This document shows, piece by piece, positions 25,404-33,897 of a stretch of 57,471 nt of DNA. Within the stretch, counting starts at the first letter, position 1. Each line of letters opens with the position of its first letter. The stretch is from Clostridiales bacterium (GTDB lineage Bacteria; Bacillota; Clostridia; Lachnospirales; Lachnospiraceae). A program made the translations under genes and the position numbers. The stretch lies in NCBI GenBank assembly GCA_012735495.1, contig JAAYHD010000033.1:1-57471 (forward strand), written 5' to 3'. The notes under the pieces are model-generated. The model was not told the origin of the DNA. It saw only the letters and a program-made list of their open reading frames with translations, and made no database searches.

Positions 25404-26285
25404 CTAATATTTTTTTATATCCTTGAGCTCTTCATACAAAGCCCTATAATTATCATATCGGATGCTGCTGATTTTACCCTCACTCAGTGCTTCCTTTACA
25501 GCACATCCCGGTTCGTTCAAATGCATGCATCCGATAAATCGGCATTTGTCTTTAAATTCATTGAATTCATTGTAATAATTCTTCAGTTCCTCTTCCTCTA
25601 TATCATCAATATATAGGGAACTGAACCCGGGTGTATCCATGACATAGCTGTTGTCATCCACGTAAATCAGCTCGGAATGCCGGGTGGTATGCCTGCCCCT
25701 TTTTATTTTCTCGCTGACGGTTCCAACCTCCATCCGAGCGTCCGGATTAAGGGTGTTTATCAACGACGACTTCCCCACTCCCGACGGGCCTGCAAGCACG
25801 GTGGTCCTGCCCTTTAGAAGCTCTTTGACCGCCGCTGTTCCATCCTGCTTAAGCACGCTGATGCCAAGAACCTTATGGCCGCTTCGGATATAGGTCTCTG
25901 TCAGCATTTCCATATCTTTCCTGTCAACGATGTCCTTCTTGTTGAAGCAAATAATTGTATGGATGTTCTGCCTGCCCATCGTTATAAGGAAACGGTCGAG
26001 AAGATTTAGGTTCGGAGCAGGCTCTGCCGCCGCAAATATAACCATTGCCTGGTCCACATTTGCGACAGCGGGCCTGATTAATTCATTTTTTCTGGGAAGA
26101 ATACGGGTAATAACGCCTTTGCCCTTAGGCTGACCGCTTATGTCAAGCTCGGTATCGTCACCAACCAGCGGTTTTACATTTTGCAGGCGAAAGATGCCTT
26201 TTGCCTTACACTCAAAAACTTCGTTGATCTCGGGTACATGAACGTAGTAAAAGCCGGCAATTCCTTTGATTATCTTACCCTTCAA
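25404..26285 (-). CDS. rsgA: Ribosome small subunit-dependent GTPase RsgA
   Basis: A 293-residue circularly permuted GTPase that helps 30S maturation. An N-terminal OB domain (about 1-70) precedes the permuted G domain, where the NKKD-type motif (CFNKKDIVD) comes before the P-loop GPSGVGKSSLIN, then DTPGFSS. The C-terminal zinc knuckle CRFIGCMHLNEPGC supplies Cys/Cys/His/Cys ligands. The start is TTG at 26285, one base after the prkC stop, with its GGAGG inside the last codons of prkC, so translation is probably coupled. The prpC-prkC-rsgA-rpe-thiN order is standard in Firmicutes. Confidence 0.97.
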   Translation of the reverse strand: MKGKIIKGIAGFYYVHVPEINEVFECKAKGIFRLQNVKPLVGDDTELDISGQPKGKGVITRILPRKNELIRPAVANVDQAMVIFAAAEPAPNLNLLDRFLITMGRQNIHTIICFNKKDIVDRKDMEMLTETYIRSGHKVLGISVLKQDGTAAVKELLKGRTTVLAGPSGVGKSSLINTLNPDARMEVGTVSEKIKRGRHTTRHSELIYVDDNSYVMDTPGFSSLYIDDIEEEELKNYYNEFNEFKDKCRFIGCMHLNEPGCAVKEALSEGKISSIRYDNYRALYEELKDIKKY

Positions 26286-26286
26286 G

Positions 26287-28437
26287 CTATTCCTCCACTG
26301 CTTTGAATTTTACAACCCATACATAAGGATTACCTTGTTCGTCTCTGAATAATATGCCATCCACATACATTGTCACATATCCGTCCGACAGGCTTTCCCC
26401 TTCAATATTCCTTACAGTAAGCGGGAAGTCCACAACGGAAGTCATCTCATTGTAAATCTCGGTGCTGTAGCCATCCTGCTCCATCTCAAGTATGATCTCG
26501 GCTTCACCGTCTCCGTAATAGTCAAATGGATTAATATCTATTGTTACGGAACCGATATAAATGTAATTGCCTGAGCCGGGATTAACAACGGGTTCATCTT
26601 CTTCCACGGGTCCCGTACTTACGATAATGTTGATTTTTGTGCCCTTGTCGACCAGTTCACCGGCGGTGTTGTCCTGATAGGTAATCGTTCCTTCGGAATA
26701 GGTCTCGGACGCCTCATAGCTGATCTCTCCAAGAGCCAATCCCGCTTCGGCAAGAAGCTGTTCGGCCTGGGAAACTGTTTTCCCTATCAGACTTGGAACC
26801 GCTGCCTGAACTATTTCCGGACCTTTGCTCACATAAACGATGATATTATCGCCCGCCTTGACAATGGACTCCTTCGGAGGATCCGTAGACACCACGCTGC
26901 CTGCCGGAATGTCGGTGCTGAATACATCCTGTCTTTCAGGAACAAGACCGTATTCCTTAAGCTTCAGTTCGGCCTGCTCCCATGTATTGCCGTATACATA
27001 CGGTATTGTAACAGGTTCGGCTCCTATGCTTATATACAGGACAACCTCGGAGTCAACCGGGTAATCGGTATTGGGCAGAGGATACTGCCTTATTACATAG
27101 CCTTCCTCATACTCCGACGAATACTCCTCCTTTGCAATTATCCGTGCATTCGGGTTCTTGGCCTTAATTGCCCTTTCGGCATCCTCCAGCCTGTGTCCGG
27201 TAACAGCAGGGAATGTATATGTCTCGATAACCGGTGTTGGCTCAGGTGAAGGTGTCGGAGGCTCCACGGAAGGTTCGGGGGTGGGTGACTCTGTAACCAC
27301 AGGTTCATTGTCGGGCACCGTTGTATCCTTGTCATCCTTCGGAAGCAGGAAACGCACCACAATGAACATAATTACAACCGCCAGAACGACAATTGCAGTT
27401 ATGGTCAATGCGGTGAATACCTTATCCATCTTCGAGCTTGCCGAATCCAAATCGTCATCGTCGTCATCCACGACTCTGCTGCTCTTTGTATTGCCTCTCG
27501 TATTGGAGAATTTGTCATCGTAGTATGCCGTACCCTTTATTTTCCCCAAATCATCGGAAATATTCTTGGTCGGCGAATCATTTGCCATAAATGAAGGAAT
27601 CTGTACGAAATCCCCGTCGGGATTGGTCAGGGCTCTCTTCAAATCGGTAATCAATTCAGAGGCGGAGTGATATCTTCTCTCCGGCTTTTTCTGCATACAT
27701 TTCTGAACTATTTTATCCACACTTGGCGGAATGCTCGGATCCAGCTCTCTAAGGGGCATTGCCTCTCCCTGGATGTGAAGCATTGCTACGGACACGGTAT
27801 TGTCGCCCGCAAAAGGCACCTGTCCGGACAACATCTCATACAGGGTGACTCCAAGAGAGTAGATATCACTTTTTTCGTCACTGTATCCGCCCCTGGCCTG
27901 TTCCGGAGACAGATAATGAACGGAACCCATGGCATTACTTGTAACCGTATTGGAATTGGAAGCCTTCGCAATACCGAAATCCGTTACCTTTACCTTGCCT
28001 TCCCTGGATATGATTATGTTCTGGGGTTTTATATCCCTATGGATTATATTGTTGTCATGGGCGGCCTCCATACCCTGTGCTATCTGTATGGCTATGCCTA
28101 CCGCTTCCTTAACATCCAGCTTGCCCTTTCTTTCAATGAAACGTTTGAGGGTTATTCCTTCAACCAGTTCCATAACGATGTAATATAATCCCTGATCATC
28201 GCCGACATCATATACATTAACTATGTTCGGGTGGGACAATCCTGCTGCGGATTGAGCTTCGCCCCTGAATTTATTGACAAAGCTTTTATCGCTTGAATAT
28301 TCCGGCTTTAAAACTTTAATCGCAACAAAACGGTTCAGCCTTTCGTCTTTTGCCTTGTAGACATCGGCCATACCGCCCGATCCGACCAAATCAATTATTT
28401 CATATCGTCCGCTGATAATCATACCGGGTTTTAACAT
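26287..28437 (-). CDS. prkC: PASTA-domain serine/threonine protein kinase PrkC
   Basis: A 716-residue membrane kinase that senses muropeptides or lipid II and controls wall synthesis and germination. The kinase domain (about 10-270) has VGSGGMADVYKA, VAIKVLK, IIHRDIKPQNII, VTDFGIAKA and a Thr/Ser-rich activation loop ending GSVHYLSPEQA. A juxtamembrane Asp-rich stretch precedes one membrane helix (about 343-367), then a Pro/Thr linker. Three PASTA domains span about 405-610 (each ending in a KGTKINIIVSTGP-like strand). A final beta domain of about 100 residues resembles the Ig-like C-terminal domain of Bacillus PrkC. It follows prpC by 17 bases, its cognate phosphatase. Confidence 0.96.
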   Translation of the reverse strand: MLKPGMIISGRYEIIDLVGSGGMADVYKAKDERLNRFVAIKVLKPEYSSDKSFVNKFRGEAQSAAGLSHPNIVNVYDVGDDQGLYYIVMELVEGITLKRFIERKGKLDVKEAVGIAIQIAQGMEAAHDNNIIHRDIKPQNIIISREGKVKVTDFGIAKASNSNTVTSNAMGSVHYLSPEQARGGYSDEKSDIYSLGVTLYEMLSGQVPFAGDNTVSVAMLHIQGEAMPLRELDPSIPPSVDKIVQKCMQKKPERRYHSASELITDLKRALTNPDGDFVQIPSFMANDSPTKNISDDLGKIKGTAYYDDKFSNTRGNTKSSRVVDDDDDDLDSASSKMDKVFTALTITAIVVLAVVIMFIVVRFLLPKDDKDTTVPDNEPVVTESPTPEPSVEPPTPSPEPTPVIETYTFPAVTGHRLEDAERAIKAKNPNARIIAKEEYSSEYEEGYVIRQYPLPNTDYPVDSEVVLYISIGAEPVTIPYVYGNTWEQAELKLKEYGLVPERQDVFSTDIPAGSVVSTDPPKESIVKAGDNIIVYVSKGPEIVQAAVPSLIGKTVSQAEQLLAEAGLALGEISYEASETYSEGTITYQDNTAGELVDKGTKINIIVSTGPVEEDEPVVNPGSGNYIYIGSVTIDINPFDYYGDGEAEIILEMEQDGYSTEIYNEMTSVVDFPLTVRNIEGESLSDGYVTMYVDGILFRDEQGNPYVWVVKFKAVEE

Positions 28438-28454
28438 GCATTTTCACCTCATTT

Positions 28455-29177
28455 TCATACTTTAACTATTATGACTGTTATGTTGTCTTTTCCGCCGTTT
28501 TCATTAGCCTGCCTGACAAGGATTCCCCCAGCGGCCTGCAGGTCGTCTGCATTTTCCCTAATGATTTTCTCTATCGTATCGTCACTCAACATATTTGTCA
28601 GTCCGTCGGAGCACATCAGGACAATGTCTCCCTCTTTAAGCTCAACCTCAAAAAAATCAGGCTGGGCCGTTTTGCTCGTTCCCAGTGCCCGTGTAATTAT
28701 GTTCTTGTTCGGATGGGTCTTAACCTCGTCCTTGTTCAGCTCACCCGTCTTTACCATGGCCTGGACCAGGCTGTGGTCCTCCGTTATCTGGACCATCTCA
28801 TCGCTTATAACATACAGCCTGCTGTCTCCTATGTTGGCCACATACAACGTGTTGCCGCAAATGGTTGAAGCAACAAATGTGGTACCCATACCTTCCAGAT
28901 CCGCCTGTTCCTTTGACTTCTCGTACAGACTTTCATTCGTTGCCGCAATTGCTTCTTCCATCAAGGCAATTGGAGCGGCAGTACTGCTGTTTCTTATATG
29001 TTCGGTAAAAAACTCAACGCAGAACCTTGAAGCATAATCACCCGCATTATGTCCTCCCATTCCATCCGCAACAATAAATAAGTTTGGCAAATTCCCGATG
29101 GGATTTACCTCGCAGAAGACATAATCCTGGTTTACCATTCTTTTTTCCCCAACATCAGTAATCGAAAATGCTTTCAA
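28455..29177 (-). CDS. prpC: PP2C-family protein phosphatase PrpC
   Basis: A 240-residue metal-dependent Ser/Thr phosphatase that reverses PrkC phosphorylation. It contains the metal-binding Asp residues in VADGMGGHNAGDYASRF, ANIGDSRLY, MCSDGLTNMLSDD and GGKDNITVII. The start is TTG at 29177, supported by GGAGGTG upstream. It lies between rlmN and prkC in the usual order. Confidence 0.96.
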   Translation of the reverse strand: MKAFSITDVGEKRMVNQDYVFCEVNPIGNLPNLFIVADGMGGHNAGDYASRFCVEFFTEHIRNSSTAAPIALMEEAIAATNESLYEKSKEQADLEGMGTTFVASTICGNTLYVANIGDSRLYVISDEMVQITEDHSLVQAMVKTGELNKDEVKTHPNKNIITRALGTSKTAQPDFFEVELKEGDIVLMCSDGLTNMLSDDTIEKIIRENADDLQAAGGILVRQANENGGKDNITVIIVKV

Positions 29178-29207
29178 GCCTGCACCTCCTCGACAAACCC
29201 TATCCCC

Positions 29208-30254
29208 TCAGGTCCCAGGAAGGTTACCACCATGCTCCATGTATCTCTTCCTTAGTTGACCGCAAGCTGCATTGATATCTGAGCCCATTTCTCTTCTTAT
29301 AGTAACATTTATTCTATTTTTTTCAAGTATATTTTTGAATTTTTGTATTTTATTGCTATTCGACTTGCTGAAGCTTTTTTCCTTTATCGGGTTGACAGGT
29401 ATCAAATTAATATGCCCGTTTAGACCTCTTACCAGGCCGCTTAATTCCTCCGCATGCCCTTCCCCGTCGTTTATCCCGTCAATAAGGCAGTATTCAAATG
29501 TAAGCCGTCTTCCCGTCCTTTCAAAATAATATCCGGCGGCATCCATAACCTGCTGAAGGTCATATTCCCTGGCTATGGGCATCAGCTTTTTTCTGATTTC
29601 ATTGTTCGGTGCATGAAGGGATATGGCCAGGGTCACCGGAAGCCCTTCATCTGCAAGCATGCGTATCTTATCAGGTATTCCGCAGGTGGACACGGTAATA
29701 TTTCTGGCGCTTATGTTAATCCCGTTGGGGTCCGACAGTATACGTATGAAGCGTACCAGGTTGCCGTAATTGTCCAGGGGTTCGCCGGTTCCCATGACCA
29801 CAACGTTGCTTACCCTTTCACCCGACAATGCCTGAATCCTGTACACCTGGTCAAGCATTTCCGAGGCGGCCAGGTCCCTTTCCCTTCCTCCGATGGTTGA
29901 GGCGCAAAAGGCGCATCCCATCCTGCATCCCACCTGCGAGGATATGCATACGCTGTTTCCGTGATGATATTTCATCAGCACACTTTCAATAATCCTTTCA
30001 TCATATAGACGAAAAAGGTATTTTACGGTTCCGTCCTTTTCCGACACAAGGCTGTCCGCAACCCTCAGGGCTGTCAGGGGATACTGCCTGTCAAGCTGCT
30101 TCCTTAAATCCTTGGGCAGGTTTGTCATATCATCATATGAGGCGGCAAGCTTCCCGTGCATCCACTCAAAAATCTGCCCGGCCCTGTATGCCGGCTGACC
30201 CAGCCTTTTCATTTCCTCCTTCAGTTCATCCAAATATAAGGATTTTATATCCAT
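29208..30254 (-). CDS. rlmN: Dual-specificity 23S rRNA A2503/tRNA A37 methyltransferase RlmN
   Basis: A 348-residue radical SAM enzyme that methylates C2 of A2503 in 23S rRNA and A37 in some tRNAs. The 4Fe-4S cluster motif is CRMGCAFC (C-x3-C-x2-C) near residue 110, followed by GEPLDNYGNL. The second catalytic Cys is in NAACGQL near the C-terminus, which distinguishes working RlmN. The start at 30254 has AGGA 5 bases upstream. A longer frame to 30272 is less likely. It lies between rsmB and prpC. Confidence 0.96.
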   Translation of the reverse strand: MDIKSLYLDELKEEMKRLGQPAYRAGQIFEWMHGKLAASYDDMTNLPKDLRKQLDRQYPLTALRVADSLVSEKDGTVKYLFRLYDERIIESVLMKYHHGNSVCISSQVGCRMGCAFCASTIGGRERDLAASEMLDQVYRIQALSGERVSNVVVMGTGEPLDNYGNLVRFIRILSDPNGINISARNITVSTCGIPDKIRMLADEGLPVTLAISLHAPNNEIRKKLMPIAREYDLQQVMDAAGYYFERTGRRLTFEYCLIDGINDGEGHAEELSGLVRGLNGHINLIPVNPIKEKSFSKSNSNKIQKFKNILEKNRINVTIRREMGSDINAACGQLRKRYMEHGGNLPGT

Positions 30255-30291
30255 ATACATCCTGCTTTCCATTTTGGCCGTCTTACAGACA

Positions 30292-31638
30292 TCATTGCTT
30301 CCTTTTTCTCATTCTTGATATGAAAAATCCGTCCGTGGGATTTATGCCCTGCAGAAGCTGTAAATATCCGGCCTTCGTAGTATCCGAATGCAGAGTATTG
30401 GGCAGGTAGTTATCCATGTTGTCGGGCTCAAAATCATGATTGGCAAGAAACCATTCCATGTTTTCAATGTTCTCTTCCCGGTTTATCGTGCAGGTGGAAT
30501 ATACCAATATCCCACCCGGTTTTACATAATCCGATGCCACACTTAATATCTTCCTCTGCAATTCTACCAGCTCTTTTTGTTGGTTTTGTGTCATTTTGTA
30601 CTTTATGTCAGGTTTCTTGCCTATAACACCAAGCCCGGAGCATGGAAGGTCCGCAATGACCACGTCCGCCTTGTTTATTATTTCTTCGTCTGTAACCGTT
30701 GCGTCCCACACCTTGGTTTCGATATTCGATATGCCCATCCGGTGCATGTTTTCTTCTATCAGCCTGATTTTGCCCGCAGTCAGGTCCCTTGCCGACACCT
30801 TTGCCGCCTTCTGGGCCGCATGAAGCGCTTTTCCTCCCGGGGCCGCGCATACATCAACCACAAAATCTCCTTCCCTTACCCCGGCCGCTTCGGCGACCAG
30901 CATCGAACCGACATCCTGAACAACAAAAAGGCCTTCCCTGAAGGCCTTTATATCCTCCAAACGGTCGAAATCCTTAATTACAAAAGCTTCTTCAAGGTAC
31001 GGATGCTCACACACCGTTATCCCCTCACCGGCAAGCTCCCTCTTCAGTTCGTCGGGGGTGGTTTTTAACCGGTTACAGCGGACAGCAACCTCCTTTTCCT
31101 TTAGAGAAGCTTCCAATATCATCTCTGCCTGCTCCGGACCGTATTGGTCAAGCAGCATTCCGGCAAGCCATGCCGGCGCCGAATACCGTATGCCAAGGTA
31201 CGCGCGGATATCGGCTTCCTTATCAGGATACTTGATTTCTTTCATGGCTGCTATCTTTCTTAAGTTAGCATTTACAAATCCCGACAGGCTGGCAAATCCC
31301 CGCTTTTTTGCGATTTTTACCGCTTCATTGCAAACCGCAAAGGAGGGTATGCCGTCCATAAAAAGAAGCTGATATGCGCTCATTCTCAGCAGATTTCTTA
31401 TCTGCGGCTTCATTTTCCCGACAGGCAGGGTTGAAAACTGTTCAATTATATAATCAAGGGTTATACAGCGCTTTACGGTGCCGGTGAACAGCCTTGATAT
31501 GAAGGCTCTTTCCTGTTTGGTCCTGCTGCGGTTCCTTTTCAGGACCCCGTCCAGCACCTTATGGCTGAACTCTTCCCCGTCAACAACCTGAAGAAGCATG
31601 TCAAGCACGATTTCTCTTTCATTGCCTTGATTAGTCAC
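30292..31638 (-). CDS. rsmB: 16S rRNA (cytosine(967)-C(5))-methyltransferase RsmB
   Basis: A 448-residue enzyme with an N-terminal NusB-like RNA-binding domain (about 1-140) and a C-terminal Rossmann SAM domain. SAM-binding is VDVCAAPGGKALHAAQ. The catalytic region has IADLPCSGLGVIGKKPDIK, and the nucleophilic Cys lies in YSTCTINREENIENMEWFL. The start is GTG at 31638, supported by GGAGG 8 bases upstream. It overlaps the zinc-peptidase stop by 8 bases, so the two are translationally coupled. A frame extending to 31656 lacks a site. The def-fmt-yugP-rsmB-rlmN order is a well-known Firmicute arrangement. Confidence 0.96.
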   Translation of the reverse strand: MTNQGNEREIVLDMLLQVVDGEEFSHKVLDGVLKRNRSRTKQERAFISRLFTGTVKRCITLDYIIEQFSTLPVGKMKPQIRNLLRMSAYQLLFMDGIPSFAVCNEAVKIAKKRGFASLSGFVNANLRKIAAMKEIKYPDKEADIRAYLGIRYSAPAWLAGMLLDQYGPEQAEMILEASLKEKEVAVRCNRLKTTPDELKRELAGEGITVCEHPYLEEAFVIKDFDRLEDIKAFREGLFVVQDVGSMLVAEAAGVREGDFVVDVCAAPGGKALHAAQKAAKVSARDLTAGKIRLIEENMHRMGISNIETKVWDATVTDEEIINKADVVIADLPCSGLGVIGKKPDIKYKMTQNQQKELVELQRKILSVASDYVKPGGILVYSTCTINREENIENMEWFLANHDFEPDNMDNYLPNTLHSDTTKAGYLQLLQGINPTDGFFISRMRKRKQ

Positions 31639-32347
31639 GGCGTCTTCCTCCACCAAAGAGCAGAATCAGGCGCATAAGCTGCAGGATGGATGTCGCCGCT
31701 GCGGCAACATAGGTCAAGGCTGCGGCATTCAACACCTTTTTGGAATGCTCCACTTCTTCATAATGAAGTATGCCCGTATCCGCAAGGCACCGGACGGCTC
31801 TTTTGGAAGCATTGTACTCGACCGGCAAGGTTACCAGCTGGAACAATACCGCCGTCGCAAAGAGAATGATGCCCAGGTTAATCAGCGACTGGGAGCCTGC
31901 AAATAAAAGCCCGATAATTATTAACGGCCATGCTATGGCCGAACCGAAATTGGCCACCGGAACCAGTGCGTTCCTGAATTTCAATGGGAAATATGCATTC
32001 CTGTGCTGGATTGCATGACCGCACTCATGGGCTGCCACACCGATGGCTGCTATTGAATTGCTGCCATATACCGGTTCCGATAAACGCAGCACCTTTTTTC
32101 TTGGATCGTAGTGGTCCGTAAGCTGGCCGCGCACCGGTTCAATCGTCACGTCATAAATGCCCGCGCGGTGCAGAATCCTTTCCGCAGCCTCGGCACCTGT
32201 AAGTCCCGACAGGCTCCTGACATTCGAGTACCTGGCAAATGTTGACCTTACCCTCATAGAAGCCGCCAGGGACAGAATTATGCCTATCAGTACCAGAAAA
32301 TATGTCGGATCATAATAAAACGGATAATAAAAACCCATTTGATACAT
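31631..32347 (-). CDS. Membrane zinc metallopeptidase, YugP family
   Basis: A 238-residue member of the neutral zinc metallopeptidase family (Zn_peptidase_2). A short N-terminal membrane segment (YFLVLIGIILSLAAS) precedes the catalytic motif AAHECGHAIQH (HExxH) near residue 109. Two further hydrophobic segments follow (IAWPLIIIGLLFAG, LGIILFATAVLFQLV), then a helical tail. The family is widely conserved between fmt and rsmB in clostridia, but its substrate is not established. GGAGG lies 9 bases before ATG. Confidence 0.9.
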   Translation of the reverse strand: MYQMGFYYPFYYDPTYFLVLIGIILSLAASMRVRSTFARYSNVRSLSGLTGAEAAERILHRAGIYDVTIEPVRGQLTDHYDPRKKVLRLSEPVYGSNSIAAIGVAAHECGHAIQHRNAYFPLKFRNALVPVANFGSAIAWPLIIIGLLFAGSQSLINLGIILFATAVLFQLVTLPVEYNASKRAVRCLADTGILHYEEVEHSKKVLNAAALTYVAAAATSILQLMRLILLFGGGRRRD

Positions 32348-32364
32348 TATAATGCACCTCCTTC

Positions 32365-33294
32365 TTAACCTAACACCAATCCCTTTTTAACAGGGTATCC
32401 TCTTAAAAAAGCATCACAGCCCAGCCGTTTCTTGCCTTCCAGCTGAAGCTCCAGTATCTCAAGGGCGCCTTCTCCGGTCATTACGGTAAATGTGTTTTTA
32501 TCCACCTTTACAACTTCACCGGGTTTTCCGCCTTCCGGATTTTCAACTACCTTTGCCTTCCATATCTTAAGTATTTTGCCGTCCAGCCTGGTATAAGCGC
32601 TGGGCCAGGGATTCAACCCCCGGATAAGACGCTCTATCTCCACGGCCGGTTTTGAAAAATCTATGTTTCCCATTTCCTTGTCCATCATTTTTACATAGGA
32701 GGCCCGGGAATTGTCCTGGGGGATTCTCTTTGCCGTGCCTTCCTTAAGCTGTTTTAACGCCTCGACCAGCAGCCTTGCGCCGAGCCCGGCAAGCTTGTCA
32801 TGAAGGCTTCCTCCCGTCTCATCATCAGCAATGGGTACGCTCTCCCACAGAATCATATCACCAGTATCTATTCCCGCGTCCATGTGCATGATGGTTACCC
32901 CGGTTTCCTTGTCTCCGTTTATTATGGCCGCCTGTATTGGAGCCGCGCCCCTGTACTTGGGAAGAAGCGACGCATGGACATTAATACAGCCGTAAGGCGG
33001 TATGTCAAGAAGCTCCCTGGGGAGAATCTGTCCGAAAGCGGCGACTACAATAACCTCCGGATTAATGCTGCGCACGGTCCGCAAAAACTCCGGGTTCCTG
33101 ACCCTGACAGGCTGGTAAATGTCCAGGTTGTGCTTAAGGGCGGTCTCCTTAACAGGCGAAAAGCTAACCTTTCCGCCCCTTCCCTTTGCTTTGTCCGGCT
33201 GTGTAACAACTCCGGCAACCTCATGACCTGCCCGTATTATTTCTTCCAGTACGACAGCAGCCAAATCAGGGGTGCCCATAAACAAGACCTTCAT
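32365..33294 (-). CDS. fmt: Methionyl-tRNA formyltransferase
   Basis: A 309-residue cytoplasmic enzyme that formylates initiator Met-tRNA using 10-formyl-THF. The N-terminal domain has INVHASLLPKYRGAAPIQAA with the catalytic Asn and His, then VTIMHMDAGIDTGDMI. A C-terminal OB-like domain binds tRNA (IRGLNPWPSAYT). AGAGGG precedes ATG. Its partner deformylase gene lies 21 bases upstream. Confidence 0.98.
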   Translation of the reverse strand: MKVLFMGTPDLAAVVLEEIIRAGHEVAGVVTQPDKAKGRGGKVSFSPVKETALKHNLDIYQPVRVRNPEFLRTVRSINPEVIVVAAFGQILPRELLDIPPYGCINVHASLLPKYRGAAPIQAAIINGDKETGVTIMHMDAGIDTGDMILWESVPIADDETGGSLHDKLAGLGARLLVEALKQLKEGTAKRIPQDNSRASYVKMMDKEMGNIDFSKPAVEIERLIRGLNPWPSAYTRLDGKILKIWKAKVVENPEGGKPGEVVKVDKNTFTVMTGEGALEILELQLEGKKRLGCDAFLRGYPVKKGLVLG

Positions 33295-33315
33295 GATGAT
33301 TCCCTCTTTCCGTCA

Positions 33316-33804
33316 TTATTCTTCGTCATCCTCATCGTCGTCCGCGTCCCTGAGACCGTCAATGACCTTGTCGACATACAGAATGCCGTTTAAATGGTCT
33401 ATCTCATGGCATATGGCCCTGGCCAAAAGCTCTGTTCCTTCCAGCGTAAATTCCTTCATATCCCTGTCATAAGCCTTTACCTTGACATAATTGGGCCTTT
33501 CGACGGTTCCTACCTTCCCCGGCACGCTTAAGCATCCTTCGTCGCCTACCTGGCATCCTTCCGTTTCAATGATTTCCGGGTTAATCAGAACAATGGGACT
33601 ATTGCCTTCCTCGGACACATCTATTACAATTACACGCTTCAGCACTCCTATCTGCGGTGCGGCAAGACCAACGCCCTCCGCAGCGTACATTGTATCAAGC
33701 ATATCGTCAATCAGCTCCTGAAGCCTTTTGTCAACCTTGTCGACTTTCTTGCTGACCTTTGTCAGTATGCTGTCTCCTATTTTTCTTATATTTCTTATTG
33801 CCAT
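33316..33804 (-). CDS. def: Peptide deformylase
   Basis: A 162-residue metalloenzyme that removes the N-formyl group from new proteins. All three family motifs are present: [10 protein letters not shown] (about 40-49), EGCLSVPG with the metal-binding Cys, and CHEIDHLNG with HExxH. An acidic tail of Asp/Glu residues ends the chain. GGAGG precedes ATG. It lies between priA and fmt. Confidence 0.98.
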   Translation of the reverse strand: MAIRNIRKIGDSILTKVSKKVDKVDKRLQELIDDMLDTMYAAEGVGLAAPQIGVLKRVIVIDVSEEGNSPIVLINPEIIETEGCQVGDEGCLSVPGKVGTVERPNYVKVKAYDRDMKEFTLEGTELLARAICHEIDHLNGILYVDKVIDGLRDADDDEDDEE

Positions 33805-33897
33805 TGTATTCCTCCGATCTTATCAATTATCAAACATATTACAATTATAACTATACAATACGCCGATTAATTCCATTCAGTACAAAATATATGCAAA